Origin: JACRDV01 sp024860865 [NCBI: Methanobacteriota archaeon]
Lineage (GTDB): Archaea > JACRDV01
Length of the DNA stretch: 11,363 nt
NCBI GenBank assembly: GCA_024860865.1
Contig: JACRDV010000134.1
Span: forward strand, 1-11,363
Direction: 5' to 3'
This document shows positions 1 through 7,075 of the stretch, one piece after another; positions within the stretch are counted from its first letter, which is position 1; each line of letters begins with the position of its first letter. The notes under the pieces are model-generated. The model ran no database searches. It saw only the letters and a list, made by a program, of their open reading frames with translations, and was not told the DNA's origin. Made by a program: the position numbers and the translations under genes.

Positions 1-1253
1 CATTTTTGATAGAAAGCACCAAGAAAATGCTCTCTCAAATAGGCGTGGAAACAATTGAAGTTGAAAATCTAAGCTGCTGTCCTGAGCCTATTTACCTGAG
101 GGCATACGGCAAAGAAGCCACTTTGGCTCTCTCTGCAAGAAATTTATCGCTTGTAGAAAAGGAAGGAGACAAAATGCTCATCGTTTGCAACGGATGCTAC
201 TTAGTACTGCATGATGCGCAAAATGAATTGAAAGACCTTAACTTGAGAGAAAAGATAAATTCGATGCTGTCAGATTCAAAATATCTAGGCAATGTTAAAA
301 CCGTTCACATCCTCGAACTTTTAAATTCGGATATTACGGCGATAAAGAGTGCGGTAAAAAATCCGTTGAGCGGTTTGAAGGTGGCGGTACACTACGGCTG
401 CCACTGCTTATATCCACCTGCTGTGAGCACTGACAACCCTGAGAATCCAAGCTCCCTTGATACTATTGTCGAAGCTACCGGAGCAGAAAGCGTAGATTAT
501 GAAGGAAAGATTGACTGTTGCGGTGCACCTTTAATTGCATTCGATGTGCGAGAAGCTGATGAAATCCTGCTGAATAAACTCGTAAAATTAAAAGGAAAAG
601 TTGACTGCATAGTTACAGCCTGCCCTGGATGCTTCCTCAGGTTTGATGCAATATTGGATGAAAAAAAAGAATATGCAGTGCCAGTAATTCATTTGAGCGA
701 ACTTTTATGCTTGGCTTTCGGCATTTCTGGCGAGGAATTATTTTTTGAAGGGCACATAACTAACGTTTCTCCAGTGCTTCAAAAAATAGGATTCAAAGAA
801 AATTCAGAAATGGAGCTAGTTAAGAAATATTTTGATGTAAATGCACTTGAAAGGCACTGCGGTGCTTGCAGCAAGGAGTGTACAGCATCAATAAGAACGA
901 GAAACAGTTCGAATCCTTTCAACCCTATTGAAGTTGTTGAAAAACTAAGGGCAGGGAAATTTTACGATGTTGTAAGGGGACATGAAATTTGGTGTTGCTT
1001 GCAGTGCGGCAAATGCGAACTAAGATGCCCAAACAATACTGGCCTTAAGGAGATGTTTGCTCAACTTAGGGGGATAGCTGTCTCACATGGGGAATCTCCT
1101 AAAATTATTAATGAGAAAAGAAAAATGCTCGAGAATACTGGTTATGCCGTGCCTATAAAAAAGCACATGCGGAAAAAAATGGGCATAGGCGATGCGCCTA
1201 AAGTAGACGCCTCCGAGATTAAGAAAATAATGAGCAAAATTGAGGGAAATTAA
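1..1253 (+). CDS. HdrB-HdrC fusion protein, heterodisulfide reductase-like (5' end off the window)
   Basis: Iron-sulfur oxidoreductase made of an HdrB-like CCG region followed by an HdrC-like ferredoxin region. The frame is open through the left edge, so the gene starts upstream; residues here count from the TTG at 6. The first CCG motif keeps C24-C25 and C61/C64, but its leading cysteine would lie before the window. The second is complete: C132, C171-C172, C206, C209. Near 250-262 the chain reads like an HdrB C-terminus, and an HdrC-like part follows. That part has C285/C288/C292 (three cysteines, not the usual four) and then a full CX2CX2CX3CP at 331-342. In HdrB such CCG motifs bind noncubane [4Fe-4S] clusters. 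The stop is directly followed by the gltB1 ATG, so the two are co-transcribed. Family assignment is firm. The substrate is unknown: it may be a disulfide reductase or an electron carrier for the glutamate synthase. Confidence 0.85.
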   Translation, partial: FLIESTKKMLSQIGVETIEVENLSCCPEPIYLRAYGKEATLALSARNLSLVEKEGDKMLIVCNGCYLVLHDAQNELKDLNLREKINSMLSDSKYLGNVKTVHILELLNSDITAIKSAVKNPLSGLKVAVHYGCHCLYPPAVSTDNPENPSSLDTIVEATGAESVDYEGKIDCCGAPLIAFDVREADEILLNKLVKLKGKVDCIVTACPGCFLRFDAILDEKKEYAVPVIHLSELLCLAFGISGEELFFEGHITNVSPVLQKIGFKENSEMELVKKYFDVNALERHCGACSKECTASIRTRNSSNPFNPIEVVEKLRAGKFYDVVRGHEIWCCLQCGKCELRCPNNTGLKEMFAQLRGIAVSHGESPKIINEKRKMLENTGYAVPIKKHMRKKMGIGDAPKVDASEIKKIMSKIEGN

Positions 1254-2429
1254 ATGTCTATTTTCAAAAGCCACTTTACAAGACCAAGGATATTGATGAG
1301 AAACCCAAGTGCATGCGGAATAAGTGGGGTTCTAAATATGGATGGTGAACTCATCAGTGGCAGAAAAATAAAGGAGATTATAACAGTCATGACAGAGAGA
1401 GAAAACGGTCTTGGCGCTGGGTTCGCTGTATATGGTGCATTTCCAAAATATAAGGATGATTACTGCTTACAACTAATCCTCGAGGACACGCCAGATAGCG
1501 ACCCCGCGAAAGAAAGAGTTGAAGAATTCTTAAAAGAGCATGTTGAAATATCTAAGGACGAAAGGGTGCAGGTAAGGCAAGGGATTTTTAGAGAGCACCC
1601 AACGATATGGCGCTTCTTCATTAATCCGAAGGATGGGCAAAATCCAGACGACGTAATTAAAGATATTGCCATGTACATAAATGATAGAATAGATGGGGCA
1701 TTCTGCCTGAGCTGTGGTAAAGATATGGCAGTATTTAAAGGCAACGGCTGGTCTCATGAAATCGCAGACTTCTATGAAATAGAAAAATTAAAAGGTTACA
1801 TGTGGAGTTTCCATAGCAGATTTCCAACGAATACGCCAGGATGGTGGGGGGGTGCTCACCCCTTCTCGATTCTGGGTCACGCTATTATACACAACGGTGA
1901 AATCACCTCTTACGGTACAAATGTAAATTATTTAAAGGAATTGGGATACGTCTGCAAGCTGCTAACGGACACAGAAGTAGTTGCATATCTATTCGATTTT
2001 CTTGTAAGGAAGAGCGGATATCCAAAAGAGATAGCTTACGAAATTGCAGCTATGGCTCTTTCTCCACCATACTGGCGTGAGATAGAAAGAATGCCTCCCG
2101 AAATAAGAAAGTGGGCAACAGCAATCAGGATTACCCATAGAAAAGCTATGGCAAACGGACCATTCAGCGTCATCATAACCACGGATTACCCAAAGCCCAC
2201 TATGATTGGACATTCGGATAGGAAAAAATTGAGGCCGTTAATAGCAGCGGTCTCTGAAGATGAAAAAACGTTCTACTTATCAAGCGAACTCAATGCAATA
2301 CATGCTGTAGACGATACCCGAAATTTCTGGCAGCCAGATCCGGGCAAGGCAGCAATCGCGACAATTGGTGGCGTGATAAAAAAAGGTACAGAAAAGCCAT
2401 TCGAAAATATAAGCGAAAAACTTGGGTGA
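1254..2429 (+). CDS. gltB1: Glutamate synthase domain 1: class II glutamine amidotransferase subunit
   Basis: Stand-alone equivalent of the N-terminal glutaminase domain of bacterial GltB. It should hydrolyse glutamine to glutamate and pass ammonia to the FMN subunit (gltB2). The nucleophile is expected at Cys21, in NPSACGISG. Class II enzymes need an N-terminal cysteine, so a propeptide is probably removed, as in bacterial GltB. Other family signatures are HSRFPTN at 187-193 and HNGEI at 213-217. The ATG at 1254 follows the upstream stop with no gap and has a GAGGGA site 6 bases before it. An in-frame ATG at 1296 also has an AAGGA site and would leave only a six-residue leader; both starts are plausible. 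Its TGA is 4 bases before the gltB2 ATG. The 391-residue length fits split archaeal enzymes. The function is well supported; the exact N-terminus is not. Confidence 0.9.
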   Translation: MSIFKSHFTRPRILMRNPSACGISGVLNMDGELISGRKIKEIITVMTERENGLGAGFAVYGAFPKYKDDYCLQLILEDTPDSDPAKERVEEFLKEHVEISKDERVQVRQGIFREHPTIWRFFINPKDGQNPDDVIKDIAMYINDRIDGAFCLSCGKDMAVFKGNGWSHEIADFYEIEKLKGYMWSFHSRFPTNTPGWWGGAHPFSILGHAIIHNGEITSYGTNVNYLKELGYVCKLLTDTEVVAYLFDFLVRKSGYPKEIAYEIAAMALSPPYWREIERMPPEIRKWATAIRITHRKAMANGPFSVIITTDYPKPTMIGHSDRKKLRPLIAAVSEDEKTFYLSSELNAIHAVDDTRNFWQPDPGKAAIATIGGVIKKGTEKPFENISEKLG

Positions 2430-2433
2430 GAAG

Positions 2434-3966
2434 ATGCTAAAAACAGTACCAAGGTTTAAAGTCAATATAGATTATGAAAAATGCATAAAGTGTGGCAGGT
2501 GTAGTGAGAACTGCACATACGGAGCGATAACTTTTGACAGAGAACAAGATAAGCCTCTTGTAAAGAATAATGCAAACTGCGTTTCCTGCCAGAGGTGCGT
2601 GCTCTTCTGCCCGAAGGAAGCTATAAACATATCTCAGTATCCTGTAACCTATGCGCCTCACGGAACTTGGATGCCCTACTACATACGCGCGATAAACGAG
2701 CAGGCGGAAACAGGTGGAGTTCTGCTTTCAGGGATGGGTAATGATATGTCCTATCCTATGGTATTTGACTACTTGGTATGGGATGCCTGCCAAGTTACAA
2801 ACCCCGCAATCGATGCGCTACGCGAACCTGTAGAAACTAGGACATATCTCGGAAGAAAATCAAAAAATTTGCACATCAGCGAGATAGAAGGAAAGTTTGA
2901 ACTAGAAGATTTGCCGCCAAATGTAGTGCTTTCTACTCCAATAGTCATTGGGCACATGTCTCTGGGTTCAATAAGCTACAACGCGATTACTGCAATGTAT
3001 AGGGCTGTTAAAGAAGTGGGAACTCTAATGGGCACAGGCGAGGGCGGTCTACATAGGGACCACTATCAGTTCCGCTCAAATCTAATAGGTGAAGTTGCAA
3101 GCGGAAGATTTGGAGTAAACTCAGAATATCTTGAATGTGCAGCTTTAGAAATCAAAATAGGGCAGGGGGCAAAACCTGGACATGGCGGGCAGCTGCCAGG
3201 GGAGAAAGTAAATAAGCTCATTTCGGAAACAAGGGGAATCCCCTTGGGCACAGATGCTTTGAGTCCTAATCCCCAGCATGATATTTACTCTATAGAAGAT
3301 TTGAAGACGCTAATAGCTGCACTACACGAGGCAAGCGAATATAAAGTACCGGTTGGCGTAAAAATTGCGGCAGTAAACAACGTTGCTGCTATTGCTTCTG
3401 GTATAGTTAGAGCAGGGGCAGATTTCATAACAATCGATGGCTTTAGAGGTGGTACTGGAGCAGCGCCAAGAGTCATAAGAGACAATGCCGGAATACCTAT
3501 CGAGCTTGCTGTAGCAGCTGTAGACCAGCATCTGACCGAAGAGGGAATAAGGCACGAGGTTACCATACTCGCAGGGGGTACCTTGCGCTCATCTTCTGAC
3601 CTTATTAAAATAATTGCCCTTGGAGCAGATGTCGGTATGATTGCAACTGCCCCTTTGATTGCTCTGGGATGCAAGGTATGCCAGCAATGCCCGACAGGCA
3701 AATGCTCTTGGGGTATAGCCACAAGTGATCCGATACTAGCTCAGCGTGTTGATATTGAGTATGGAGCGCGGAGGGTAGTTAATTTACTTCGTGCATGGAC
3801 ACATGATTTGGAAGAAGTCCTCGGAACTATGGGTATAGACGCTGTTGAAAGTTTCGTAGGAAATAGGGACAGGCTACGCTACCTCGGTCCAAATCCAAAA
3901 GAAGCGGAGATACTTGGAGTAAAACACGCTGGCGATAGACTGAAACTTGGTTCTTGCGCATCATAA
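2434..3966 (+). CDS. gltB2: Glutamate synthase domain 2: FMN-binding synthase subunit with N-terminal ferredoxin domain
   Basis: Catalytic subunit that reductively aminates 2-oxoglutarate with ammonia supplied by gltB1. Residues 17-60 form a two-cluster ferredoxin domain: C17/C20/C23/C27 and C49/C52/C55/C59-P. From about residue 160 follows the FMN-binding barrel of the GltS family, with the glycine-rich GGTGA at 339-343. A C413-X5-C419-X4-C424 pattern matches the [3Fe-4S] site of bacterial glutamate synthase. I chose the ATG at 2434 because GGTGAG, overlapping the previous stop, lies 4 bases upstream. A TTG at 2422 would add four residues and is less likely. The fused ferredoxin domain and the lack of a GltD flavoprotein nearby suggest electrons come from ferredoxin or another iron-sulfur protein rather than directly from NADPH. 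Length (510 residues) is normal for the archaeal form. Confidence 0.93.
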   Translation: MLKTVPRFKVNIDYEKCIKCGRCSENCTYGAITFDREQDKPLVKNNANCVSCQRCVLFCPKEAINISQYPVTYAPHGTWMPYYIRAINEQAETGGVLLSGMGNDMSYPMVFDYLVWDACQVTNPAIDALREPVETRTYLGRKSKNLHISEIEGKFELEDLPPNVVLSTPIVIGHMSLGSISYNAITAMYRAVKEVGTLMGTGEGGLHRDHYQFRSNLIGEVASGRFGVNSEYLECAALEIKIGQGAKPGHGGQLPGEKVNKLISETRGIPLGTDALSPNPQHDIYSIEDLKTLIAALHEASEYKVPVGVKIAAVNNVAAIASGIVRAGADFITIDGFRGGTGAAPRVIRDNAGIPIELAVAAVDQHLTEEGIRHEVTILAGGTLRSSSDLIKIIALGADVGMIATAPLIALGCKVCQQCPTGKCSWGIATSDPILAQRVDIEYGARRVVNLLRAWTHDLEEVLGTMGIDAVESFVGNRDRLRYLGPNPKEAEILGVKHAGDRLKLGSCAS

Positions 3967-3972
3967 ATTATT

Positions 3973-4047
3973 TCTTTACAAGAACTAGTACACAATCTTG
4001 AGTTTACACCATCAAACTGTGGGTCATAGTAATATGTCTTTACAAGA
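3973..4047 (+). repeat. 11-bp direct repeat flanking the gltB2-gltB3 gap
   Basis: TCTTTACAAGA occurs at 3973-3983 and again at 4037-4047, where it encodes the start of gltB3. The wider 21-base blocks at 3969 and 4034 agree at 16 positions by eye. The upstream copy has ATT where gltB3 has its ATG. It looks like a partial duplication of the gltB3 start that widened the gap between the two genes. Chance similarity in AT-rich sequence cannot be excluded. Confidence 0.5.
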
Positions 4048-4879
4048 GGTAAAAAAAATTACTATCGACGCAAAACCAAAGGGCAATAACCTGCACTATA
4101 AAGAGCTGAACAAACAAATCAGAGATGCACTCAGAGATGGTCATAACTGGATAGTAGTAGAGAATGTCAGCGGGCAGAGGTACATAGGAGCTGGAATAAA
4201 AGAAAAAGTAACTATCGAGATTTTTGGCGATGTGGGTTTGGATCTTGGTGCCTTTTCTGAAGGTTTGACTATAATAGTGCACGGAAATTCTGAATACCTG
4301 CTCGGGAATACCCTCAATGAGGGGGAACTTGTTGTCTATGGCGACTCGTGGGATATCACAGGTATGGGCGCTAGAGGCGGAAGGATATTTGTAATGGGCA
4401 ATGGTGGCAGCAGAGTAGGGATACACATGAAGGAGTTTAAAGATAAAAAACCAGCAATAATATACGGTGGCAAAGTGAAACAATATTGCGGAGAATATAT
4501 GGCGGGTGGCTTAATTTTAGTGCTTGGCTTAAACTTTAAGGATGCTGTAATAGATACTAAAAAACCAATTGGCAGGGATAACATAGACCCATTAAAAGTG
4601 AAAGATATCGAAGGGGAAATAGTCCAATCGGATTTAGGAGGGGGAATGCACGGTGGGGCAATATACATTAGAGGCGAAGTCCCGGATGAATACCTCGGCG
4701 TTTATGCTACAAAGAAAGGATTTACAGAAGAGGACAAAATAATTATCACCCCGATAGTCGAAAGGTTTTGCGAGTTATTTAATGTACCTCCAGAGTTAGT
4801 GTGGGGTAAAAAATTTACAAAAATAGTGCCAGTTTCCCACAGACCTTTTGGGAAACAATATGTGACTACGCCTATCTAA
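4034..4879 (+). CDS. gltB3: Glutamate synthase domain 3: GXGXG (C-terminal) subunit
   Basis: Stand-alone form of the C-terminal beta-helix domain of GltB. In bacterial GltB this domain packs between the glutaminase and synthase domains and is structural rather than catalytic. Regularly spaced glycines run through the middle of the protein (GDVGLDLG, GARGGRIFVMGNGG and later repeats). Family members usually begin shortly before the KITIDAK-like strand, so the ATG at 4034 (281 residues) is preferred. In-frame TTG at 3998 and GTG at 4019 would add 12 and 5 residues. None of these has a convincing Shine-Dalgarno site. The 67-base gap from gltB2 is unusually wide for this operon and carries a short direct repeat. 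The 3' end overlaps the convergent AbrB gene by 8 bases. Together with gltB1 and gltB2 it completes a three-polypeptide glutamate synthase. Confidence 0.9.
   Translation: MSLQEVKKITIDAKPKGNNLHYKELNKQIRDALRDGHNWIVVENVSGQRYIGAGIKEKVTIEIFGDVGLDLGAFSEGLTIIVHGNSEYLLGNTLNEGELVVYGDSWDITGMGARGGRIFVMGNGGSRVGIHMKEFKDKKPAIIYGGKVKQYCGEYMAGGLILVLGLNFKDAVIDTKKPIGRDNIDPLKVKDIEGEIVQSDLGGGMHGGAIYIRGEVPDEYLGVYATKKGFTEEDKIIITPIVERFCELFNVPPELVWGKKFTKIVPVSHRPFGKQYVTTPI
4832..4856 (-). terminator. Inverted repeat, possible terminator of the AbrB gene
   Basis: GTTTCCC (4832-4838) and GGGAAAC (4850-4856) form a perfect 7-bp stem with an 11-base loop, inside the 3' end of gltB3. Read on the minus strand it lies about 16 bases past the AbrB stop and is followed by TGGCACTATTTTTG. 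That is a weak hairpin plus T-run arrangement. The repeat may instead be a by-product of coding sequence. Confidence 0.3.
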
Positions 4880-5192
4880 AAACAAATTCAACAGTATTAA
4901 TTTTAAAATATAATTTATAAAATTTTCGTTTATGAATTTTAAATTTTTTAGTGAGTTTTAAAGCCAATTTACTTGCTATATGCTCTTCTTCTTTCCACTT
5001 TATATTTTTAAGAATTCTGGTCGTCTCTTCCAATGGCTCTAGCTCACCAAAAGTAAGTTCTATTTTTTTATCAGCATAAGATGGAAGAAGATAAGCTTTC
5101 ATTCCCTTTTTAATTCCAAATCTTTTTCGAATTTCCCGCGGAATAAGAATACGTCCTTTAGAATCTACTTCAACTATAGCCAAATTTCCCAC
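4872..5192 (-). CDS. AbrB/SpoVT-family DNA-binding protein
   Basis: Small probable transcription regulator, or antitoxin-like protein, of 106 residues. Residues 5-50 fit the swapped-hairpin AbrB/SpoVT/MazE fold: VDSKGRILIPREIRKRFGIK followed by a KKIEL-like strand. Residues 55-106 form a lysine-rich tail that I do not recognise. The frame begins at a GTG (5190-5192) with no Shine-Dalgarno site. A TTTAAATATT element lies about 27 bases upstream, so the transcript may be leaderless and begin at this GTG. A TTG three codons further in (5181-5183) is an alternative. The gene is convergent with gltB3 and divergent from asnB. That placement is compatible with control of the asnB operon or of itself, but nothing in the sequence proves it. 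No toxin gene is adjacent, so a toxin-antitoxin role is not supported. Confidence 0.82.
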   Translation of the reverse strand: MGNLAIVEVDSKGRILIPREIRKRFGIKKGMKAYLLPSYADKKIELTFGELEPLEETTRILKNIKWKEEEHIASKLALKLTKKFKIHKRKFYKLYFKINTVEFVFR

Positions 5193-5214
5193 TAAATTTT
5201 TATTTGTAACAAAA

Positions 5215-5224
5215 AATATTTAAA
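5215..5224 (-). promoter_or_regulatory. TATA-like box for the AbrB gene
   Basis: On the minus strand this reads TTTAAATATT. Its centre is about 27 bases before the GTG start at 5192, which is where an archaeal TATA box sits relative to the first transcribed base. This suggests a leaderless mRNA. The surroundings are AT-rich, so a chance match is possible. Confidence 0.45.
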
Positions 5225-5474
5225 TGTTAGAATTAAAGTCTCACAAAACATCAGGGGCAGACAGAATTAAGCTCTTTGCAACCTTAGAGAGATATATTGA
5301 CCTGTTAGCATCGCAGCATCTATAGAAACAATAGGTTTAGAAAAAAAGTTGATTTTGATGCATGAATAGCCTGGATTAGCCCAAATCAGAAAAGCAGTTT
5401 CGATGAAATCGGACTTCCACGAGAATGGTAACAATAGCTAAAATTGTTTTAACAACTTTTTAGGAATTATTTAT

Positions 5475-5479
5475 AGGGA
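5475..5479 (+). promoter_or_regulatory. Ribosome binding site fixing the asnB TTG start
   Basis: AGGGA lies 6 bases before the TTG at 5486. It supports translation from this TTG, which is also needed to place the catalytic cysteine at residue 2. Confidence 0.65.
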
Positions 5480-5485
5480 AATACG

Positions 5486-7075
5486 TTGTGCGGAATCGTC
5501 GGTATTATCTCAAAAAGTCAGAGTGTTGTTGATCTCCTCTGGAATATGCTAACCACGATAGAACATAGAGGGCCAGATGGAGTTGGTGTTTTTATTGGAG
5601 ATAAAATAGTCAAAGCTGAAAAATTGGAAAAACTTGAGCTCGAAAAACTAAAAGGAAATCTAGGAATAGGCCATGTAAGGTTGAAGATAGTCGGAACTCA
5701 AGTTGGCATTCAACCATTTTTAGATTGTATGTACAGCTTAATTTTAGTCCATAATGGCGAAATTTACAATTACCAAGAGCTAAAAAAAGATCTGAAAAAC
5801 CACAAATTTGAAACTGATGCTGACAGCGAGGTTATAGTTCATCTAATTGAACAAAATTTTAATGGCAATTTAATTGACGCTGTTAAAAAATCGCTGCCTA
5901 AACTCGATGGAGATTATGCTTTTGCAGTTACTGATGGAAAAACAATTGTAATTGCTAGAGACCCAATTGGAATTAAACCAGTTTATCTAGGAGAGAGCAA
6001 GCAACTGTTTGCTTTCGCATCAGAACGAAAAGCATTGTGGTCAATTGGCATAAAAGAAACTTGGGCATTAGAACCAAGAAACTTGGCCATTCTTACAATT
6101 GGTGGAATCAGTGTTCAAGAGGGTTTTATTTTTCCTAAACCTCCAATAACAAAAATTTTAGAAACTAAAGCAATTGAAAAGCTTAGTCAGATTTTTAGGG
6201 AAGCTATTGAGAAAAGAGTGCAGAATTTAGAAAAAGTTGGAATAATTTTTTCTGGCGGGATTGACAGCTCACTAGTTGCAAAATTTGCAAGTGATAGTGA
6301 GGTTAAAGTAACTCTTTATACATCTGGCATGGCCGGTTCTGAAGATTTGATTCATGCTGAGAGAGTAGCCGGAGATTTAGGATTATCAATAAAGCTCAAT
6401 GAATTAGATTTAGATAAATTTGAGCCATTGATTCCAAAAACACTGTATGCAATCGAAGAAATCAGCCCAATCCAAGTTGGAATTGCACTTCCAATCTATG
6501 CTGCTGCAACATTAGCACATAGCGATGGACAAAAAGTAATTTTGACTGGACAAGGTGCGGATGAATTGTTTGGAGGATACTATCGTTACCATAAAATTTT
6601 GGAAGATAAAGGTGATAAAGAGCTAGAGGCTCTTTTCTGGACCGATTTGTGTAATATTTACCAAATAAACTTGCAACGAGATGATGCTACAATGATGGCA
6701 AACTCACTGGAGCTGCGAGTTCCATTCCTAGACTTAGCTGTTGTAAACTTTGCTTTAAGTCTACCTATTGAATTAAAGATTCGAACTGAAAATGGTTTTC
6801 AGAGCAAATATATCTTAAGAAAGCTTGGGGATAAAGTTGGATTGCCAAAATATGTTGTTACAAGGCCAAAGAGGGCGATACAATATGGAGCTAGAACTCA
6901 AAAGGCACTTAAGAGAGTAGCTAAAAAAAGTGGTTTTAACAAATATTTACCGAAAAAAGTAAGTTTTAGCGGAGACTTCATCTCGCTATATCTTAACATA
7001 CTTGCTTATCAATTAGGGATTCCAATTCCAAATGAAATTCAAAAAATTGTAAAGGCTTTAGGCGAAATGAAATGA
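5486..7075 (+). CDS. asnB: Asparagine synthase (glutamine-hydrolysing)
   Basis: Cytosolic enzyme that makes asparagine from aspartate, ATP and glutamine. The N-terminal class II glutaminase domain (about 1-200) starts with Met-Cys-Gly-Ile, so Cys2 is the nucleophile after methionine removal; this fixes the TTG start. HRGPDG follows at about 27-32 and HNGEIYNY at 89-96. The C-terminal synthetase domain has the ATP-pyrophosphatase loop SGGIDS at 256-261, GQGADELFGGY at 355-365, and the family's LRVPFLD. Length (529 residues) is normal and all expected motifs are present. Its stop overlaps the downstream marC-like ATG (ATGA), indicating translational coupling. Isoleucine is mostly ATT here, unlike the ATA-rich glutamate synthase genes upstream. 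A few relatives in this superfamily amidate other acids, but with these complete motifs asparagine synthesis is by far the likeliest role. Confidence 0.93.
   Translation: MCGIVGIISKSQSVVDLLWNMLTTIEHRGPDGVGVFIGDKIVKAEKLEKLELEKLKGNLGIGHVRLKIVGTQVGIQPFLDCMYSLILVHNGEIYNYQELKKDLKNHKFETDADSEVIVHLIEQNFNGNLIDAVKKSLPKLDGDYAFAVTDGKTIVIARDPIGIKPVYLGESKQLFAFASERKALWSIGIKETWALEPRNLAILTIGGISVQEGFIFPKPPITKILETKAIEKLSQIFREAIEKRVQNLEKVGIIFSGGIDSSLVAKFASDSEVKVTLYTSGMAGSEDLIHAERVAGDLGLSIKLNELDLDKFEPLIPKTLYAIEEISPIQVGIALPIYAAATLAHSDGQKVILTGQGADELFGGYYRYHKILEDKGDKELEALFWTDLCNIYQINLQRDDATMMANSLELRVPFLDLAVVNFALSLPIELKIRTENGFQSKYILRKLGDKVGLPKYVVTRPKRAIQYGARTQKALKRVAKKSGFNKYLPKKVSFSGDFISLYLNILAYQLGIPIPNEIQKIVKALGEMK

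Larger units (their letters stand above)
5193..5485. other. Divergent intergenic region between the AbrB gene and asnB
   Basis: This 293-base stretch separates two divergent genes, so promoters for both should lie here. I see a TATA-like element for the minus-strand gene near 5219 and the asnB ribosome site at 5475. A small CGAT-GAA-ATCG hairpin sits at 5401-5411. A TTGT/ACAA stem at 5444-5455 is followed by CTTTTT at 5456-5461, just upstream of asnB. No tRNA fold or convincing small-RNA boxes were found. One plus-strand frame (5301-5441) is broken only by a TAG at 5367 and could be a decayed coding remnant. Confidence 0.5.

Noticed and set aside
900-920. AGTTCGAATCC string resembling a tRNA T-arm
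   Set aside because: It lies within the HdrB-HdrC coding frame between cysteine motifs, and no acceptor, D or anticodon arms flank it.
3285-3722. 145-residue open frame on the minus strand inside gltB2
   Set aside because: It is the antisense shadow of a gene with clear FMN and iron-sulfur motifs. No family features or start signals are visible.
4040-4483. 147-residue open frame on the minus strand inside gltB3
   Set aside because: It is antisense to the conserved GXGXG domain; its cysteine- and tyrosine-rich translation looks non-coding.
4872-5192. AbrB-type antitoxin of a toxin-antitoxin module
   Set aside because: No PIN or MazF-like toxin gene is next to it: the flanking genes are gltB3 (convergent) and asnB (divergent).
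5193-5485. C/D box small RNA or riboswitch upstream of asnB
   Set aside because: TTTGATG and CGATGAAA resemble box C, but no matching box D (CTGA) is suitably placed on the same strand, and the visible hairpins are very short.
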